Part shown: piece after piece, positions 1-9,104 of the stretch | How the letters are laid out: each line of letters begins with the position of its first letter | Position numbering within the stretch: position 1 is the stretch's first letter | DNA from: Asticcacaulis sp. | GTDB lineage: Bacteria > Pseudomonadota > Alphaproteobacteria > Caulobacterales > Caulobacteraceae | NCBI GenBank assembly: GCA_024707255.1 | Contig: JANQAC010000001.1 | Location: forward strand, 1,364,001 to 1,428,000 | Reading direction: 5' to 3' | DNA length: 64,000 bases | Notes under the pieces: generated by a model | What the model was told of the DNA's origin: nothing | What the model saw: the letters and a program-made list of their open reading frames with translations, nothing else | Databases searched by the model: none | Program-made: the position numbers and the translations under genes

Positions 1-561
1 GGTAAGGGCCAGGGCTGGGTGACGGCCGAATACGGTATGTTGCCGCGCTCGACCCACACCCGTTCGCGCCGCGAAGCCGCTGCCGGCAAGCAATCGGGCC
101 GCACCCAGGAAATCCAGCGCCTGATCGGCCGCTCGATGCGCGCCATTATCGACCTGAAGGCCCTGGGCGAGCGCCAGATCACGCTGGATTGCGACGTGCT
201 GCAAGCCGATGGCGGCACGCGCACCGCCTCGATCACCGGCGCCTGGGTGGCGCTTTCCATGGCCTGCAACAAACTGGTGGTCGACAAGATACTGGAAAAG
301 TCGCCGATCCTCGATCAGGTCGCCGCCATATCCTGCGGCATCTTTGAAAATACCCCGGTGCTCGATCTCGATTACGACGAGGATTCCAACGCCGAGACCG
401 ACGCCAATTTCGTTATCACCGGCAATCTGGAAGCCGTCGAAATCCAGGCCACCGGTGAAAAGCGCGGCTTCTCGCGTGATGAATTCAATGCGCTCTACGA
501 CCTGGGCATCAAGGGCGCAAAGGAACTGTTCGACTTGCAGAACGCGGCCCTAGGAAACTAA
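1..561 (+). CDS. rph: Ribonuclease PH, C-terminal part (cut by window start)
   Basis: This is a phosphorolytic 3'-5' exoribonuclease that trims the 3' ends of tRNA precursors in the cytoplasm. The reading frame is open from the first base, so the gene begins outside the window; 186 residues are visible of a usual length near 240. Seen here are the phosphate-binding [13 protein letters not shown] stretch, the family signature [15 protein letters not shown], and the acidic [16 protein letters not shown] segment near the active site. The stop lies inside the 3' end of a small gene on the other strand (12-base convergent overlap). rdgB and hemW follow on the same strand, a common neighbourhood for rph in alphaproteobacteria. 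Confidence 0.95.
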   Translation, partial: GKGQGWVTAEYGMLPRSTHTRSRREAAAGKQSGRTQEIQRLIGRSMRAIIDLKALGERQITLDCDVLQADGGTRTASITGAWVALSMACNKLVVDKILEKSPILDQVAAISCGIFENTPVLDLDYDEDSNAETDANFVITGNLEAVEIQATGEKRGFSRDEFNALYDLGIKGAKELFDLQNAALGN

Positions 562-738
562 GGCCCTAAACTGTTCCAAAAGGTTTTGAATATATTCTTT
601 TGAGCATCCCAGTCTGGTTTCGAATGCTCGAATGTCTATGCCATTGCATACCTCGTTAAGAGAGTTTGTAATGGCAAGAAGGTCTTGAGAGCTGAGTTCT
701 GCGGTAACCAGATTATCCGCTTTGGATAGAATTTTCAT
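550..738 (-). CDS. Small conserved-looking protein of unknown function, 62 aa
   Basis: I do not recognise a named family. The product is acidic and probably helical: an [20 protein letters not shown] segment is followed by [19 protein letters not shown]. No signal peptide or membrane segment is visible. It is the last gene of a tightly packed three-gene minus-strand set: its ATG overlaps the stop of the upstream HTH gene by four bases, suggesting translational coupling. Its 3' end overlaps the rph stop by 12 bases. The coupling makes it likely to be a real gene that works with the regulator/membrane pair, but its function is open. Confidence 0.65.
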   Translation of the reverse strand: MKILSKADNLVTAELSSQDLLAITNSLNEVCNGIDIRAFETRLGCSKEYIQNLLEQFRALVS

Positions 739-947
739 TCAGCTTCATCCTCCGCATATTCGATCAGGTCACCGGGCTGGCAGCTCAGTGCCCGGCACAG
801 GCAATCCAGTGTCCGCAAACGCAGCGCCAATGCCTGTTGGTCGCGCAGGATTTCGAGATCACGCACACTAAGGCCGGTGCGATCAGACAGTTCGACGACT
901 GACAGCCGTTTGCGGGCCAGAACCTCTGCCAGCTTTAACTTGATCAT
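735..947 (-). CDS. Small Cro/C1-type (YozG-like) HTH regulator, 70 aa
   Basis: The 70 residues form one Xre/Cro-C1 helix-turn-helix: LAEVLARKRLSVVELSDRTG gives helices 1 and 2, SVRDLEILRDQQ the recognition region, and LDCLCRALSCQPGDLIEY the typical final helices. There is no room for a ligand domain. The start overlaps the stop of the DUF2975 membrane gene by four bases. Single-domain HTH proteins of this type are often encoded next to DUF2975 membrane proteins, and the pair is thought to act together as a regulator and membrane partner. The target is unknown; autoregulation through the region between 1466 and 1570 is plausible. Confidence 0.85.
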   Translation of the reverse strand: MIKLKLAEVLARKRLSVVELSDRTGLSVRDLEILRDQQALALRLRTLDCLCRALSCQPGDLIEYAEDEAE

Positions 948-1465
948 ATAGTGCGATCCACTTCCTGGCGCAGGCGGGCGCCTTCCTTGAAAACCTCCGC
1001 CAGTACGAAAACCACCAGAACGGCAAACCAGGTCGTCACCGCCCGCAGGCCGTAGATCGGCTCGAAATGCAGGTGAAATACGCCCGAGGCCACACCGCGC
1101 GCCAGGTAGCCGAAGACCTCCAGCGCGCCGAGACCAAAGCCGATCCAGCGCAGACGGATGGTGTTGTCCGGGTGGAAGACGTCTCCTTCCGATAAGGTAC
1201 GGAATATCTGCCGCGTCCAGTGGGTGATCAGCAGGTAACCGGCCAGCGAGGCGCCGAACGCCATCAGCATGAAGGCCATCGACCCCGCCGAAAGACTGGC
1301 ATCGACATTGAAGCGCCGCACCGCTTCCGCGGCCAGATTGGGTACGCTGAGCAGGCAGACCGACAGCGCTACCACCACGGCGATCAGGCTGTAGAGGCCG
1401 TAATAGACGACATCGAGCGCCGTCTTCAGCAGGCTGGAAATGGAGCGCGGCCCCAGAAAACGCAT
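944..1465 (-). CDS. DUF2975 family integral membrane protein
   Basis: This 173-residue protein has four hydrophobic segments at roughly residues 18-42, 62-82, 108-126 and 140-160, with a loop carrying TLSEGDVFHPDN between the second and third, a pattern characteristic of DUF2975. No catalytic motif is visible. It is the first gene of a three-gene minus-strand operon (DUF2975, HTH regulator, 62-aa protein) with four-base overlaps throughout. It is transcribed divergently from rdgB, and the 105-base gap presumably holds both promoters. The role of the family is not established; the pairing with a small HTH protein suggests sensing or sequestration at the membrane. Confidence 0.85.
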   Translation of the reverse strand: MRFLGPRSISSLLKTALDVVYYGLYSLIAVVVALSVCLLSVPNLAAEAVRRFNVDASLSAGSMAFMLMAFGASLAGYLLITHWTRQIFRTLSEGDVFHPDNTIRLRWIGFGLGALEVFGYLARGVASGVFHLHFEPIYGLRAVTTWFAVLVVFVLAEVFKEGARLRQEVDRTI

Positions 1466-1570
1466 GGTTTAGTCCTCAAAATTTCCTTTAGTGTTCCATA
1501 AGTTCCACTTAAAACACAAGTGACCTATTTGTAAGGATAGGTTAGAAGGCGGCGAAACGAGAGAACCGAC

Positions 1571-2183
1571 ATGCCCCTGCACCTGATCCCCGGCCAGAAG
1601 CTGATCGCCGCCACGCATAATCCCGGCAAGGCGGTCGAGATTTCCGCCATGCTGGAAGGGCGCTACGAGGTGATCACCGCTGGTTCGCTGAACCTGCCTG
1701 AACCGCCCGAAACCGAGGTCAGCTTTATCGGCAATGCCATCCTGAAGGCCCGCCATGCGGCCATGAGCGCCGGCATGGTGGCCCCGGCCGACGATTCCGG
1801 CCTGAGCATTGAAGCCCTGGACGGCGATCCCGGCATCTACAGCGCGCGCTGGGCCGGGCCCTACAAGGATTTCGATCGCGCCATGGAGGTGATCGAGCAC
1901 AAGATGCGCATCGCCCGCGAAACGGAGGGGAAAGATAGCCTGAGCGCCTGGTTCACCTGCGCCCTGGCCGTGGCACTGGCCGGAGGGTCATGCGGCGGTT
2001 TTCGAGGGCCGCGTCGATGGCGAGATCGTCTTTCCAAAACGCGGTGACAAGGGCTTCGGCTATGATCCGATCTTCCGGCCGAACGGTTATGACGTGACCT
2101 TCGCCGAGATGGACCCCGAGGCGAAGGATAAGATCAGTCATCGCCATCTCGCCTTTGAGCAATTGCGGGCGGCCCTGTTTTGA
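1571..2183 (+). CDS. rdgB: XTP/dITP pyrophosphatase (HAM1/RdgB), frameshifted
   Basis: RdgB removes non-canonical purine nucleoside triphosphates such as dITP and XTP by hydrolysis to the monophosphate, keeping them out of DNA. The N-terminal half shows the nucleotide-binding [11 protein letters not shown] motif and the signature [20 protein letters not shown]. After residue ~138 the frame breaks: the annotated frame runs into a stop near 2047, while the next frame continues with [29 protein letters not shown] and [10 protein letters not shown] up to the TGA at 2181. Deleting one G from the GGG at 1985-1987 restores an uninterrupted protein of about 203 residues. A sequencing error is more likely than true loss. 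Confidence 0.88.
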
Positions 2184-2196
2184 TGAGCGGAAAGCC

Positions 2197-2325
2197 TTTC
2201 CCCTCGCCCCGTTTACGGGGAGAGGGGTGCCGCGAAGCGGCGGGTGAGGGGCCATCTGTCCGCCCCCCAGGACGCCCCTCATCCGGCCCTGCGGGCCACC
2301 TTCTCCCCGCAAGCAGGGAGAAGGG
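2197..2325. repeat. GC-rich intergenic palindromic repeat between rdgB and hemW
   Basis: A snap-back element fills the gap. The left part contains CCCCTCGCCCCG, ACGGGGAGAGGGG and GGGTGAGGGG; the right part contains CCCCTCAT, CCTTCTCCCCGC and CAGGGAGAAGG, which pair with the left part in reverse. Elements of this style are scattered between genes in many alphaproteobacteria. It is translated in some ORF calls as a spurious N-terminal extension of hemW. Confidence 0.75.
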
Positions 2326-2326
2326 T

Positions 2327-3442
2327 ATGACCGCCCTCTCCCTCTATATCCACTGGCCCTACTGTTCGCGCATCTGCCCCTATTGCGATTTCAACGTCAC
2401 GCGGGATCGGGGACAGTCATCTCAGCGTGCGCTGTTCGACGCCATTCTGGCCAATATGCGCCGCCAGGCCGAAGGGCTTGGCAATCGTCGACTGGCCAGT
2501 GTCTTCTTCGGTGGTGGCACGCCTTCGCTTCTGCCGCCGGACTGGGTGGCCGAACTGATCGCGCAGGCGGCGCAATTTTTTCCGTACACCAACGATATCG
2601 AAATCACGCTCGAAGCCAACCCGACTGACGCCGAGATTTCACGCTACGAAGGCTTCCGCGACGCCGGCATCAATCGCCTGTCGCTGGGCGTGCAATCGCT
2701 GGATGACGGGGCCTTGAAGTTCCTCGGCCGCAACCACTCCGCCGCCGAGGCCATACGCGGCATCGAGACGGCGCAAACCGTCTTTGGCCGCGTGTCGCTC
2801 GACCTGATCTATGCCCTGCCCGGCCAAACGCTCGATGACTGGGAAGCCGAACTGCGTGCTGCAGCGGCACTGGGTGTAGAACACATCTCGCCCTACCAGT
2901 TGACCATCGAACAGGCGACAGCCTTCGGCCGGGCCGTCCGGCGCGGGCAATGGTCGCCACCAAAAGAGGAACTGGCCGAAGGCTTTTACTTTCGGACACA
3001 AGACGTCCTCGAATCCCTCGGTTTTGAAGCCTATGAGGTCTCTAATCATGCGCGCGGCAAGGCGGCCCGCTCAGCGCATAATGTGCTGATCTGGGAGGGC
3101 GTGGATTATATGGGCATCGGCCCCGGCGCGCATGGACGGCTGACCCGCGAAGGCATCCGCACCGCCACCATCGCCAACCGCGATCTGAAAACCTATACCG
3201 CCTCCGAAAATCCCATCGAATCCGAAGTCCTGAGCCCGCTTGAAGCCGAGGAAGAAGCCCTGATGCTGGGCCTGCGCCTGGTCGAGGGCGTGGCCCTGAA
3301 TCGCCTGCCTAATCTGCCGATCCGCGAAAAAGCTGCGCCCCTGATCGAGCAGGGCTTTTTGGAACTCACGCCGGATCGCCTGCGCGCCACGCCGAAAGGC
3401 CGGGTTGTGCTGGACAGATTGCTGTTCGAGCTTCTATCCTAA
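2327..3442 (+). CDS. hemW: HemW-type radical SAM protein (coproporphyrinogen oxidase-like)
   Basis: The protein has 371 residues. The radical SAM cluster motif CxxxCxxC is at residues 13-20 (YCSRICPYC), followed by FFGGGTPSLLPP, the SAM-binding glycine-rich motif, and SLGVQSLDDGALKFLGRNH. A C-terminal HemN domain follows. The family was long annotated as oxygen-independent coproporphyrinogen III oxidase but HemW proteins are now regarded as haem chaperones. I start at ATG 2327 because the frame upstream of it is only translated repeat DNA and the family starts about ten residues before the IHWPYC motif. It sits directly upstream of rsmI. Confidence 0.92.
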   Translation: MTALSLYIHWPYCSRICPYCDFNVTRDRGQSSQRALFDAILANMRRQAEGLGNRRLASVFFGGGTPSLLPPDWVAELIAQAAQFFPYTNDIEITLEANPTDAEISRYEGFRDAGINRLSLGVQSLDDGALKFLGRNHSAAEAIRGIETAQTVFGRVSLDLIYALPGQTLDDWEAELRAAAALGVEHISPYQLTIEQATAFGRAVRRGQWSPPKEELAEGFYFRTQDVLESLGFEAYEVSNHARGKAARSAHNVLIWEGVDYMGIGPGAHGRLTREGIRTATIANRDLKTYTASENPIESEVLSPLEAEEEALMLGLRLVEGVALNRLPNLPIREKAAPLIEQGFLELTPDRLRATPKGRVVLDRLLFELLS

Positions 3443-3445
3443 GTC

Positions 3446-4312
3446 ATGGAATCTTTCTTCGCTCCGCCACCGCGCGCCGTGTCTCCCGGCCTCTATATTG
3501 TCGCCACGCCGATCGGCAATCTGCGCGATATCACCCTGCGCGCGCTCGATATCCTGCGTGCCGCCGATGTGGTGCTGGCCGAAGATACCCGCGTCGCCGG
3601 CAAGCTGCTGGCCGCCTACAATCTCAAGAAAAAGCTGCTGCGCTACGACGATCATGCCGGCGACAGGATCCTGCCGGAAATCCTGCAACGCCTTGCCGAT
3701 GGACAGATCATCGCCCAGATTTCCGACGCCGGCACACCCCTGATCAACGATCCCGGTTTCCGCCTGGTCAGCGAAGCCCAGAAAGCCGGCGCCAAGGTTC
3801 ATCCCATTCCCGGCGCCTCAGCCGTGCTGGCGGCGCTGTGCCTGTCCGGCCTGCCGACCGACCGCTTCCTGTTCGCCGGTTTCCTGCCTAATAAATCGGC
3901 CGCCCGGAAAACCTTTCTCAGCGAATTTACCGCCCAGCCGGCCACCCTCGTTATGTTCGAGACCGGTCCGCGCCTGCATGACTCCCTGACCGACATACTC
4001 GCCACACTCGGTGACCGCGAGGCCTGCGTCTGCCGCGAACTGACCAAGCTTTATGAGACCGCCCATCGCGGCCGACTTTCCGAACTGGTCGCCGATCCGG
4101 CCCTGCAGGAACCCAAGGGCGAGATCGTGCTGGTCATTGCGCCACCGGTCGAAGCCGCGCCCTCCACTGAAAATCTGGAAGAGGCCCTGAAGCTGGCACT
4201 GGAAACCTATGCCCCCGCCGATGCTGCCCGGCAGCTTTCCGCCATGTTCGGCCTGCCGCGGAAGATGATCTATCAAAAAGCGTTGGAAATGCAGGGAAAA
4301 GGGCGTGGCTGA
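3446..4312 (+). CDS. rsmI: 16S rRNA (cytidine1402-2'-O)-methyltransferase
   Basis: RsmI 2'-O-methylates C1402 in the decoding centre of 16S rRNA using SAM. The 288-residue protein has the tetrapyrrole-methylase fold signatures: LYIVATPIGNLRDITLRALD at the N-terminus, ADVVLAEDTRVAGKLL, ISDAGTPLINDPGFRLV and VHPIPGASAVLAAL, then FAGFLP. The length is normal. It starts three bases after the hemW stop and overlaps yraN by eight bases, a pairing (rsmI-yraN) that is widespread in proteobacteria. Confidence 0.96.
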   Translation: MESFFAPPPRAVSPGLYIVATPIGNLRDITLRALDILRAADVVLAEDTRVAGKLLAAYNLKKKLLRYDDHAGDRILPEILQRLADGQIIAQISDAGTPLINDPGFRLVSEAQKAGAKVHPIPGASAVLAALCLSGLPTDRFLFAGFLPNKSAARKTFLSEFTAQPATLVMFETGPRLHDSLTDILATLGDREACVCRELTKLYETAHRGRLSELVADPALQEPKGEIVLVIAPPVEAAPSTENLEEALKLALETYAPADAARQLSAMFGLPRKMIYQKALEMQGKGRG

Positions 4313-4685
4313 TCGTGCCTCGCGGGGGGCAAGGGCGCATAAACGCGGTCATCTGGCCGAATATATCGCGCTCGTCCACCTGATGCTGAAGGGCTATCGC
4401 ATCCTTGGTTTCCGTCTGAAACTGCCTCAGGGCGAAATCGATATCCTGGCCCAGAAGGGCACACGCCTGCATCTGGTCGAGGTCAAGCAGCGCCGCAGCC
4501 ACGAAGAGGCGCTGCAAACGGTTTCCGCCATCCAGCAGGAACGCCTGTGGCAGGCCGGTCTGGCGCTCCAGGAAAAGAAACCGCGCCTGCGCAGGCTCGA
4601 TCTGGTGATTGATCTCTACACGATCGCACCGGGTCAATGGCCGCGCCACCAGATCAACGCTTTTGAGAAAATCGAGCGCTTTTAG
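4305..4685 (+). CDS. yraN: YraN/UPF0102 family endonuclease-like protein
   Basis: The 126-residue product shows the UPF0102 core: GHLAEYIALVHLMLKGYRIL, then GEIDILAQKGTRLHLVEVKQR, which matches the E-x(n)-D-x(n)-ExK nuclease motif of the restriction-endonuclease-like fold. The biological role is not firmly known; a link to Holliday-junction-like DNA has been suggested for the family. The start is a GTG inside the end of rsmI (eight-base overlap), followed by a basic N-terminus. gshB follows after about 50 bases. Confidence 0.93.
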   Translation: MADRASRGARAHKRGHLAEYIALVHLMLKGYRILGFRLKLPQGEIDILAQKGTRLHLVEVKQRRSHEEALQTVSAIQQERLWQAGLALQEKKPRLRRLDLVIDLYTIAPGQWPRHQINAFEKIERF

Positions 4686-4737
4686 CTTGTCATCGCAAGG
4701 GCGGTCTCTCATATGGGAATGAACTAAGGAGCCTTCC

Positions 4738-5691
4738 ATGAGCCTGCGCGTCGCCGTCCAGATGGACCCCATCGAGAACATCAATATCGGTGGCGACACC
4801 ACCTTCCTGCTCATGATGGCGGCCCAAAGGCGCGGCCACACCCTCTGGGTCTATCAACCCGAGCACTTAAGCTACGAAGACGGCAAGCCCTTTGCCCGCG
4901 CCCGGAAGGTAAGCTTACGCGACGTGAAAGGCGATCACGTCACCATTGGCGAATTTGAAAAGCTCGATCTGGCCGATGATCTCGATGTCATCCTGATGCG
5001 CCAGGATCCGCCGTTTGATATCGCCTACATCACCGCCACCTATTTCCTCGAAACCGTTCATCCGAAGACCCTGGTGGTCAATAACCCGACCAGCGTGCGC
5101 GATGCGCCGGAAAAGCTGCTGGCAACGCGCTTCCCCGGCCTGCAGCCGCCGACCCTGATTTCTTCCGATCCGGTGGCCCTGCATGATTTCTTCGAGCGCC
5201 ACGGCGATTGTATCCTCAAACCCCTGCATGGCGCGGCGGGCAACGGCATCATCAAGCTCAAGGCCGGCGACCGCAATCTCGACGCCCTGATCGAGCTGTT
5301 CGGCAGTATGAGCCGGGAACCGGTTATCCTGCAAAAATTCATCCCGGCGGTCAGCGCGGGCGACAAGCGCATCATCCTGATTGACGGCGAGATCGCCGGG
5401 GGCATCAACCGGGTGCCGGAAAAAGGCGCCGTGCGTTCCAACCTGCGCGTCGGCGGCACGGCCGTACCGCTGGTGCTCACAAATCGTGATCGGGAAATCT
5501 GCGAGATCCTCAAGCCGGTACTCAGGGAAAAAGGTCTTATGTTTGTGGGCATTGATGTGATCGGCGATTACCTGACCGAGATCAACGTCACCTCTCCCAC
5601 CGGCGCTGTGCAGTTAAAAGCCTTTGAGGGGATTGATGCCGGCGAGATTTTGTGGGATCGCATAGCCGAGACGCTCCAGAACCGGACCTGA
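4738..5691 (+). CDS. gshB: Glutathione synthetase
   Basis: GshB joins gamma-glutamylcysteine and glycine with ATP hydrolysis, the second step of glutathione synthesis. The 317 residues match the family length. Visible are the N-terminal [19 protein letters not shown], the [19 protein letters not shown] segment that begins the central fold, and the ATP-grasp region with [32 protein letters not shown] and [11 protein letters not shown] near the C-terminus. A good AAGGAG ribosome-binding site lies just before the ATG at 4738. It ends the rsmI-yraN-gshB run, a common order in alphaproteobacteria. Confidence 0.97.
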   Translation: MSLRVAVQMDPIENINIGGDTTFLLMMAAQRRGHTLWVYQPEHLSYEDGKPFARARKVSLRDVKGDHVTIGEFEKLDLADDLDVILMRQDPPFDIAYITATYFLETVHPKTLVVNNPTSVRDAPEKLLATRFPGLQPPTLISSDPVALHDFFERHGDCILKPLHGAAGNGIIKLKAGDRNLDALIELFGSMSREPVILQKFIPAVSAGDKRIILIDGEIAGGINRVPEKGAVRSNLRVGGTAVPLVLTNRDREICEILKPVLREKGLMFVGIDVIGDYLTEINVTSPTGAVQLKAFEGIDAGEILWDRIAETLQNRT

Positions 5692-5820
5692 TGACGAGGG
5701 CGGTTTCCCGTCGGATAACAACACAATACGCCTGACAATTCTCCCTCCGCAAGGCAGGGTTGAGGAAATGCGCGTTTGTTCCATTTTTGTTCTTGCTTTG
5801 TATTTCTTGTCGCGCTAGTC

Positions 5821-5829
5821 TGTGGATAA
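5821..5829 (-). promoter_or_regulatory. Perfect DnaA-box sequence upstream of comM
   Basis: TGTGGATAA is the reverse complement of the consensus DnaA box TTATCCACA. It lies about 50 bases before the comM start. One such match is roughly what chance would give in 64 kb, so functional meaning is uncertain. Confidence 0.35.
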
Positions 5830-5881
5830 TTCCAGTATAGGCGTACCTGCAAAGCGGCAAGATATTAAACGGGGGCAAGAC

Positions 5882-7441
5882 ATGCCGGCGCGGATCACCA
5901 CCATTGCGTTTGAAGGCGCCGAGGCGCGCCGGGTCGAGGCCGAGGTTGTCCTGACCAATGGCCACATCTCCTTTCATGTGGTCGGACTGGGCGACAAGGC
6001 TGTGGCCGAAAGCCGTGAACGGGTGCGCGGGGCCTTTGCCGGCATGGGTTTGAGCCTGCCCGGCAAGCGTATTGTCGCCGCGCTCTCACCCGCCGATCTG
6101 CCCAAGGAAGGCTCGCATTTCGATCTGCCGATCGCGCTGGCCCTCATGACGGTCATGGGCATTATTCCCGAAGATGCTCTGACCAACTATGTCTGCGTCG
6201 GGGAACTGATGCTCGATGGGCGCATTGCCGCCATCAGCGGGGCCCTGCCCGCCGCCATCGCCGCGTCTGAGTTTGGCATGGGGCTGATCTGCCCGGCGGA
6301 TAATGGCGCCGAAGCCGCCTGGGCGGGCGATGTCAATATTCTGGCACCAGCGTCGCTGATCGCGCTGATCAATCATTTCAAGGGCCATGCCGTGCTCAGT
6401 CCACCGGTGGCCGGCGAGGTGAAGGCGTCGGCCAAACCGCTCGATCTCAATGAGGTTAAGGGCCAGGAAGTGCCGAAACGCGCTTTGGAAATCGCCGCGG
6501 CGGGCGGGCATAACCTGCTGTTCGTCGGGCCGCCGGGATCGGGCAAGTCGATGCTGGCCCAGAGGCTGCCGGGCATATTGCCGCCGCTGACCTCACGCGA
6601 ACTGCTGGAAACCTCTCAGGTCTGGTCAATGGCCGGGCTGATCGCCAAGGGTGAACTCACCCGTGAACGGCCTTTTCGCGCGCCGCACCACTCGGCCTCC
6701 ATGGCGGCCCTGACCGGCGGCGGGACGCGCGCCAAGCCGGGCGAGGTCTCCCTGGCGCATAATGGCGTGCTGTTCCTCGATGAACTGCCGGAGTTTTCGC
6801 CGCAGGCGCTGGATTCGCTGCGCCAGCCGCTGGAAACCAATGAAATCATCGTGGCGCGCGCCAATCACCACGTCAAATACCCGGCGCGGGTGCAATTGGT
6901 GGCGGCCATGAATCCCTGCCGCTGCGGTTATGGTGGTGTCGGCAAGGGCGCCTGCGGCAAGGCCCCTCGCTGCATCAGGGATTATCAGGGACGGGTATCC
7001 GGCCCGCTGATGGATCGCATCGACCTGCAAATTGATGTCCCGCCCGTCACCGCCATGGATATGGCCCTGCCGGCGCCGGCTGAAGGCTCGAAGGAGGTCG
7101 CCGCCCGCGTATCAGTGGCGCGCGACATCCAGCTTGATCGCGCCCGGCGGCTTGATCTGGCCACGGATAATGGCCTGAACGCCACCGCCTACGGTGCCGG
7201 GCTGGAGCAGATTTGCGCCCTTGATGACAGCGCCAGGGCCCTGCTGACCCAGGCCGCGCAACAAACAGGGCTCAGTGCGCGCGGCTGGACGCGCACCCTG
7301 CGGCTGGCGCGCACCATTGCCGATCTGGAACAGTCCGGGCCTGTTCTGCGCCGCCACGTCGCCGAAGCCCTGGTCTATCGCCGCACGGCCACCGCCGATG
7401 ATCAGGTTGAGGCGCGAATGCAGGGCCGCGTGGTATCTTAA
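5882..7441 (+). CDS. comM: YifB/ComM family Mg-chelatase-like AAA+ ATPase
   Basis: ComM-type proteins are hexameric AAA+ helicases that promote branch migration during integration of transforming DNA; many non-competent bacteria also carry them. The 519-residue protein has the Lon-like N-terminal domain (residues ~5-170, with FHVVGLGDKAVAESRERV), the Mg-chelatase ATPase domain with Walker A GPPGSGKSMLAQ and Walker B GVLFLDELPEFS, and a cysteine-rich insert (MNPCRCGYGG...CGKAPRC). The C-terminal domain has GLSARGWTRTLRLARTIADL. I start at ATG 5882, which fits the conserved N-terminus and is preceded by a G-rich site; an in-frame GTG at 5822 is less likely. Confidence 0.93.
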   Translation: MPARITTIAFEGAEARRVEAEVVLTNGHISFHVVGLGDKAVAESRERVRGAFAGMGLSLPGKRIVAALSPADLPKEGSHFDLPIALALMTVMGIIPEDALTNYVCVGELMLDGRIAAISGALPAAIAASEFGMGLICPADNGAEAAWAGDVNILAPASLIALINHFKGHAVLSPPVAGEVKASAKPLDLNEVKGQEVPKRALEIAAAGGHNLLFVGPPGSGKSMLAQRLPGILPPLTSRELLETSQVWSMAGLIAKGELTRERPFRAPHHSASMAALTGGGTRAKPGEVSLAHNGVLFLDELPEFSPQALDSLRQPLETNEIIVARANHHVKYPARVQLVAAMNPCRCGYGGVGKGACGKAPRCIRDYQGRVSGPLMDRIDLQIDVPPVTAMDMALPAPAEGSKEVAARVSVARDIQLDRARRLDLATDNGLNATAYGAGLEQICALDDSARALLTQAAQQTGLSARGWTRTLRLARTIADLEQSGPVLRRHVAEALVYRRTATADDQVEARMQGRVVS

Positions 7442-7525
7442 TACTATATGAATCCCGCATTGGAGCTAACTTAACCTTTTTGATCTAGACTGGTCGTCTC
7501 AGTAGAGACAGGCGGAAGAATCCCC

Positions 7526-9052
7526 ATGCAGATTTCAGTTACAGGCCATGATCAGGAAGAGCGGCTGTCGCCTGAGGAGCGCCTGAAAGCGCGCGAAGAT
7601 TTTTTCCGCCTGATGAGCCATGAAATCCGCACCCCGCTCAATGGAGTCATGGGCATGTTGTCGCTCCTGACGCGCACGCCCCTTTCCCCCGACCAGGCAT
7701 CCTACGTACAGACCGCGCGCGAATCCGGTGATCACCTGCTGACCCTGGTTAACGATCTGCTCGACTATGCCCGTATCGATGCCGGGCGCATTGAACTGGA
7801 AACGACCGAGGTGCAACTGGAGCCGTTGTTGCAAAGCGTGGCAGAACTTCTGTCACCGCGCGCCCATGCCAATCATATAGAGGTGGCGTGGTCGCTCGAT
7901 CCGCGCCTCGATTATATCCATGCCGATGAAGGCCGCCTGCGCCAGATCCTGTTTAATCTCGCCGGCAATGCCATCAAGTTTACCACAAAGGGCGGCGTGC
8001 TGATCGATGTGGGCCTGAGCGATGCTGGTCTTATCCGATTTAGTGTCCGCGATACCGGTGCCGGTATTCCGGAAGAGGCCCGCGTGCGTATTTTCGAGGA
8101 ATATGGCCAGGTGGAAGCCAGCCACGCCACGCGTTATGGCGGCGCCGGACTGGGACTCGTGGTTGTCAAGAAGCTGGTCGATGTCATGCAGGGCACACTC
8201 ACGCTAGAAAGCGAGGTGGGCAACGGCTCGCTGTTCACAGTGGAATTCCGCGCACCCTACGGCCTGCGCAACCGGCCATCACAAAACCGCTATCCCCATG
8301 CTATCGCCTTTATCGGTGATAACGAGATCCTGGCCGAAGGCGCCGAATCGCATCTGGCGGCGGGCGATTGCCGTCTGCGCATGGTGCCGCGCGCCGAAGA
8401 CATTTTCGATCCGCAGGCCATTATCCTGGCCGATCGCGCCGCTTTTTCCGCGCCCGCGGCCGCGCCTTCCCCGCGCAGCCTGATCCTGCTGGCGCCGGAG
8501 CAACGCGACGAAATCGATGCCTGGCGAGAAAAAGGCTGGTCCGGCTATCTGATCAAGCCCCTGCGCCGCAGCTCCCTGCTGGAACGCCTGGAGACGCTGC
8601 ACGATCAGGAACAGAAGGTCGAACCGAAGCCGCAGAATGACGACGAGCGCATAGTCAGCGAATCCGCTCCGGACAAGTCGGTATTGCTGGTCGAGGATAA
8701 TCCGGTCAATGCCCTGCTGGCGCAGATCCTGCTCCAGCGCGAAGGCTGCCGTGTCGAACGTGCCTCGTCCGGTGAGGAAGCCATCGATATTGTTAAGTCC
8801 CGCCAGTTCGATATCATCTTCATGGATCTCGGCCTGCCGGGCATTGATGGCCTCGGCGCGGTGCGTGAAATCCGCGCCATGGGTATCCGCACCCCGGTTA
8901 TCGCCCTGACGGCCAATGCCTATGAGGAAGACCGCCGCGCCAGCATCCATGCCGGCATGAACGACTTCCTGACCAAGCCGATCGAGCTGGTGGCGCTCAA
9001 ACATCGCCTCCAGACCTGGACCGGAGAGCACCCGACCGCCAAAAGCGCCTAG
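7526..9052 (+). CDS. shkA: Hybrid histidine kinase, ShkA-like, with c-di-GMP-type pseudoreceiver
   Basis: The 508-residue cytoplasmic protein has no membrane segment. Order: HisKA dimerisation domain (His32 in FRLMSHEIRTPLNG), catalytic ATPase domain (N box NLAGNAIKF, DTGAGIPEE, GGAGLGL), a degenerate receiver (~258-368) lacking the acidic pocket, and a true receiver with Asp434 in IIFMDLGLPG and Lys in FLTKP. This matches Caulobacter ShkA, whose pseudoreceiver binds c-di-GMP to release autoinhibition and start the ShkA-TacA phosphorelay. From memory, the ShkA ligand residues R, Y, I, P and R recur here with the same spacing: Arg327, then Tyr341, Ile343, Pro345 and Arg347 in GYLIKPLR. The linker motif DDR appears as DDER (372-375). 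Orthology is inferred. Confidence 0.85.
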   Translation: MQISVTGHDQEERLSPEERLKAREDFFRLMSHEIRTPLNGVMGMLSLLTRTPLSPDQASYVQTARESGDHLLTLVNDLLDYARIDAGRIELETTEVQLEPLLQSVAELLSPRAHANHIEVAWSLDPRLDYIHADEGRLRQILFNLAGNAIKFTTKGGVLIDVGLSDAGLIRFSVRDTGAGIPEEARVRIFEEYGQVEASHATRYGGAGLGLVVVKKLVDVMQGTLTLESEVGNGSLFTVEFRAPYGLRNRPSQNRYPHAIAFIGDNEILAEGAESHLAAGDCRLRMVPRAEDIFDPQAIILADRAAFSAPAAAPSPRSLILLAPEQRDEIDAWREKGWSGYLIKPLRRSSLLERLETLHDQEQKVEPKPQNDDERIVSESAPDKSVLLVEDNPVNALLAQILLQREGCRVERASSGEEAIDIVKSRQFDIIFMDLGLPGIDGLGAVREIRAMGIRTPVIALTANAYEEDRRASIHAGMNDFLTKPIELVALKHRLQTWTGEHPTAKSA

Positions 9053-9104
9053 ACTTACATCCCAAAGCCTCATACCGTTCCTCTGAAATGACAGAGGACA
9101 GCGA

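Noticed and set aside
2180..2326. N-terminal extension of hemW
   Set aside because: The extra residues are a translation of the palindromic repeat and have no counterpart in the family.
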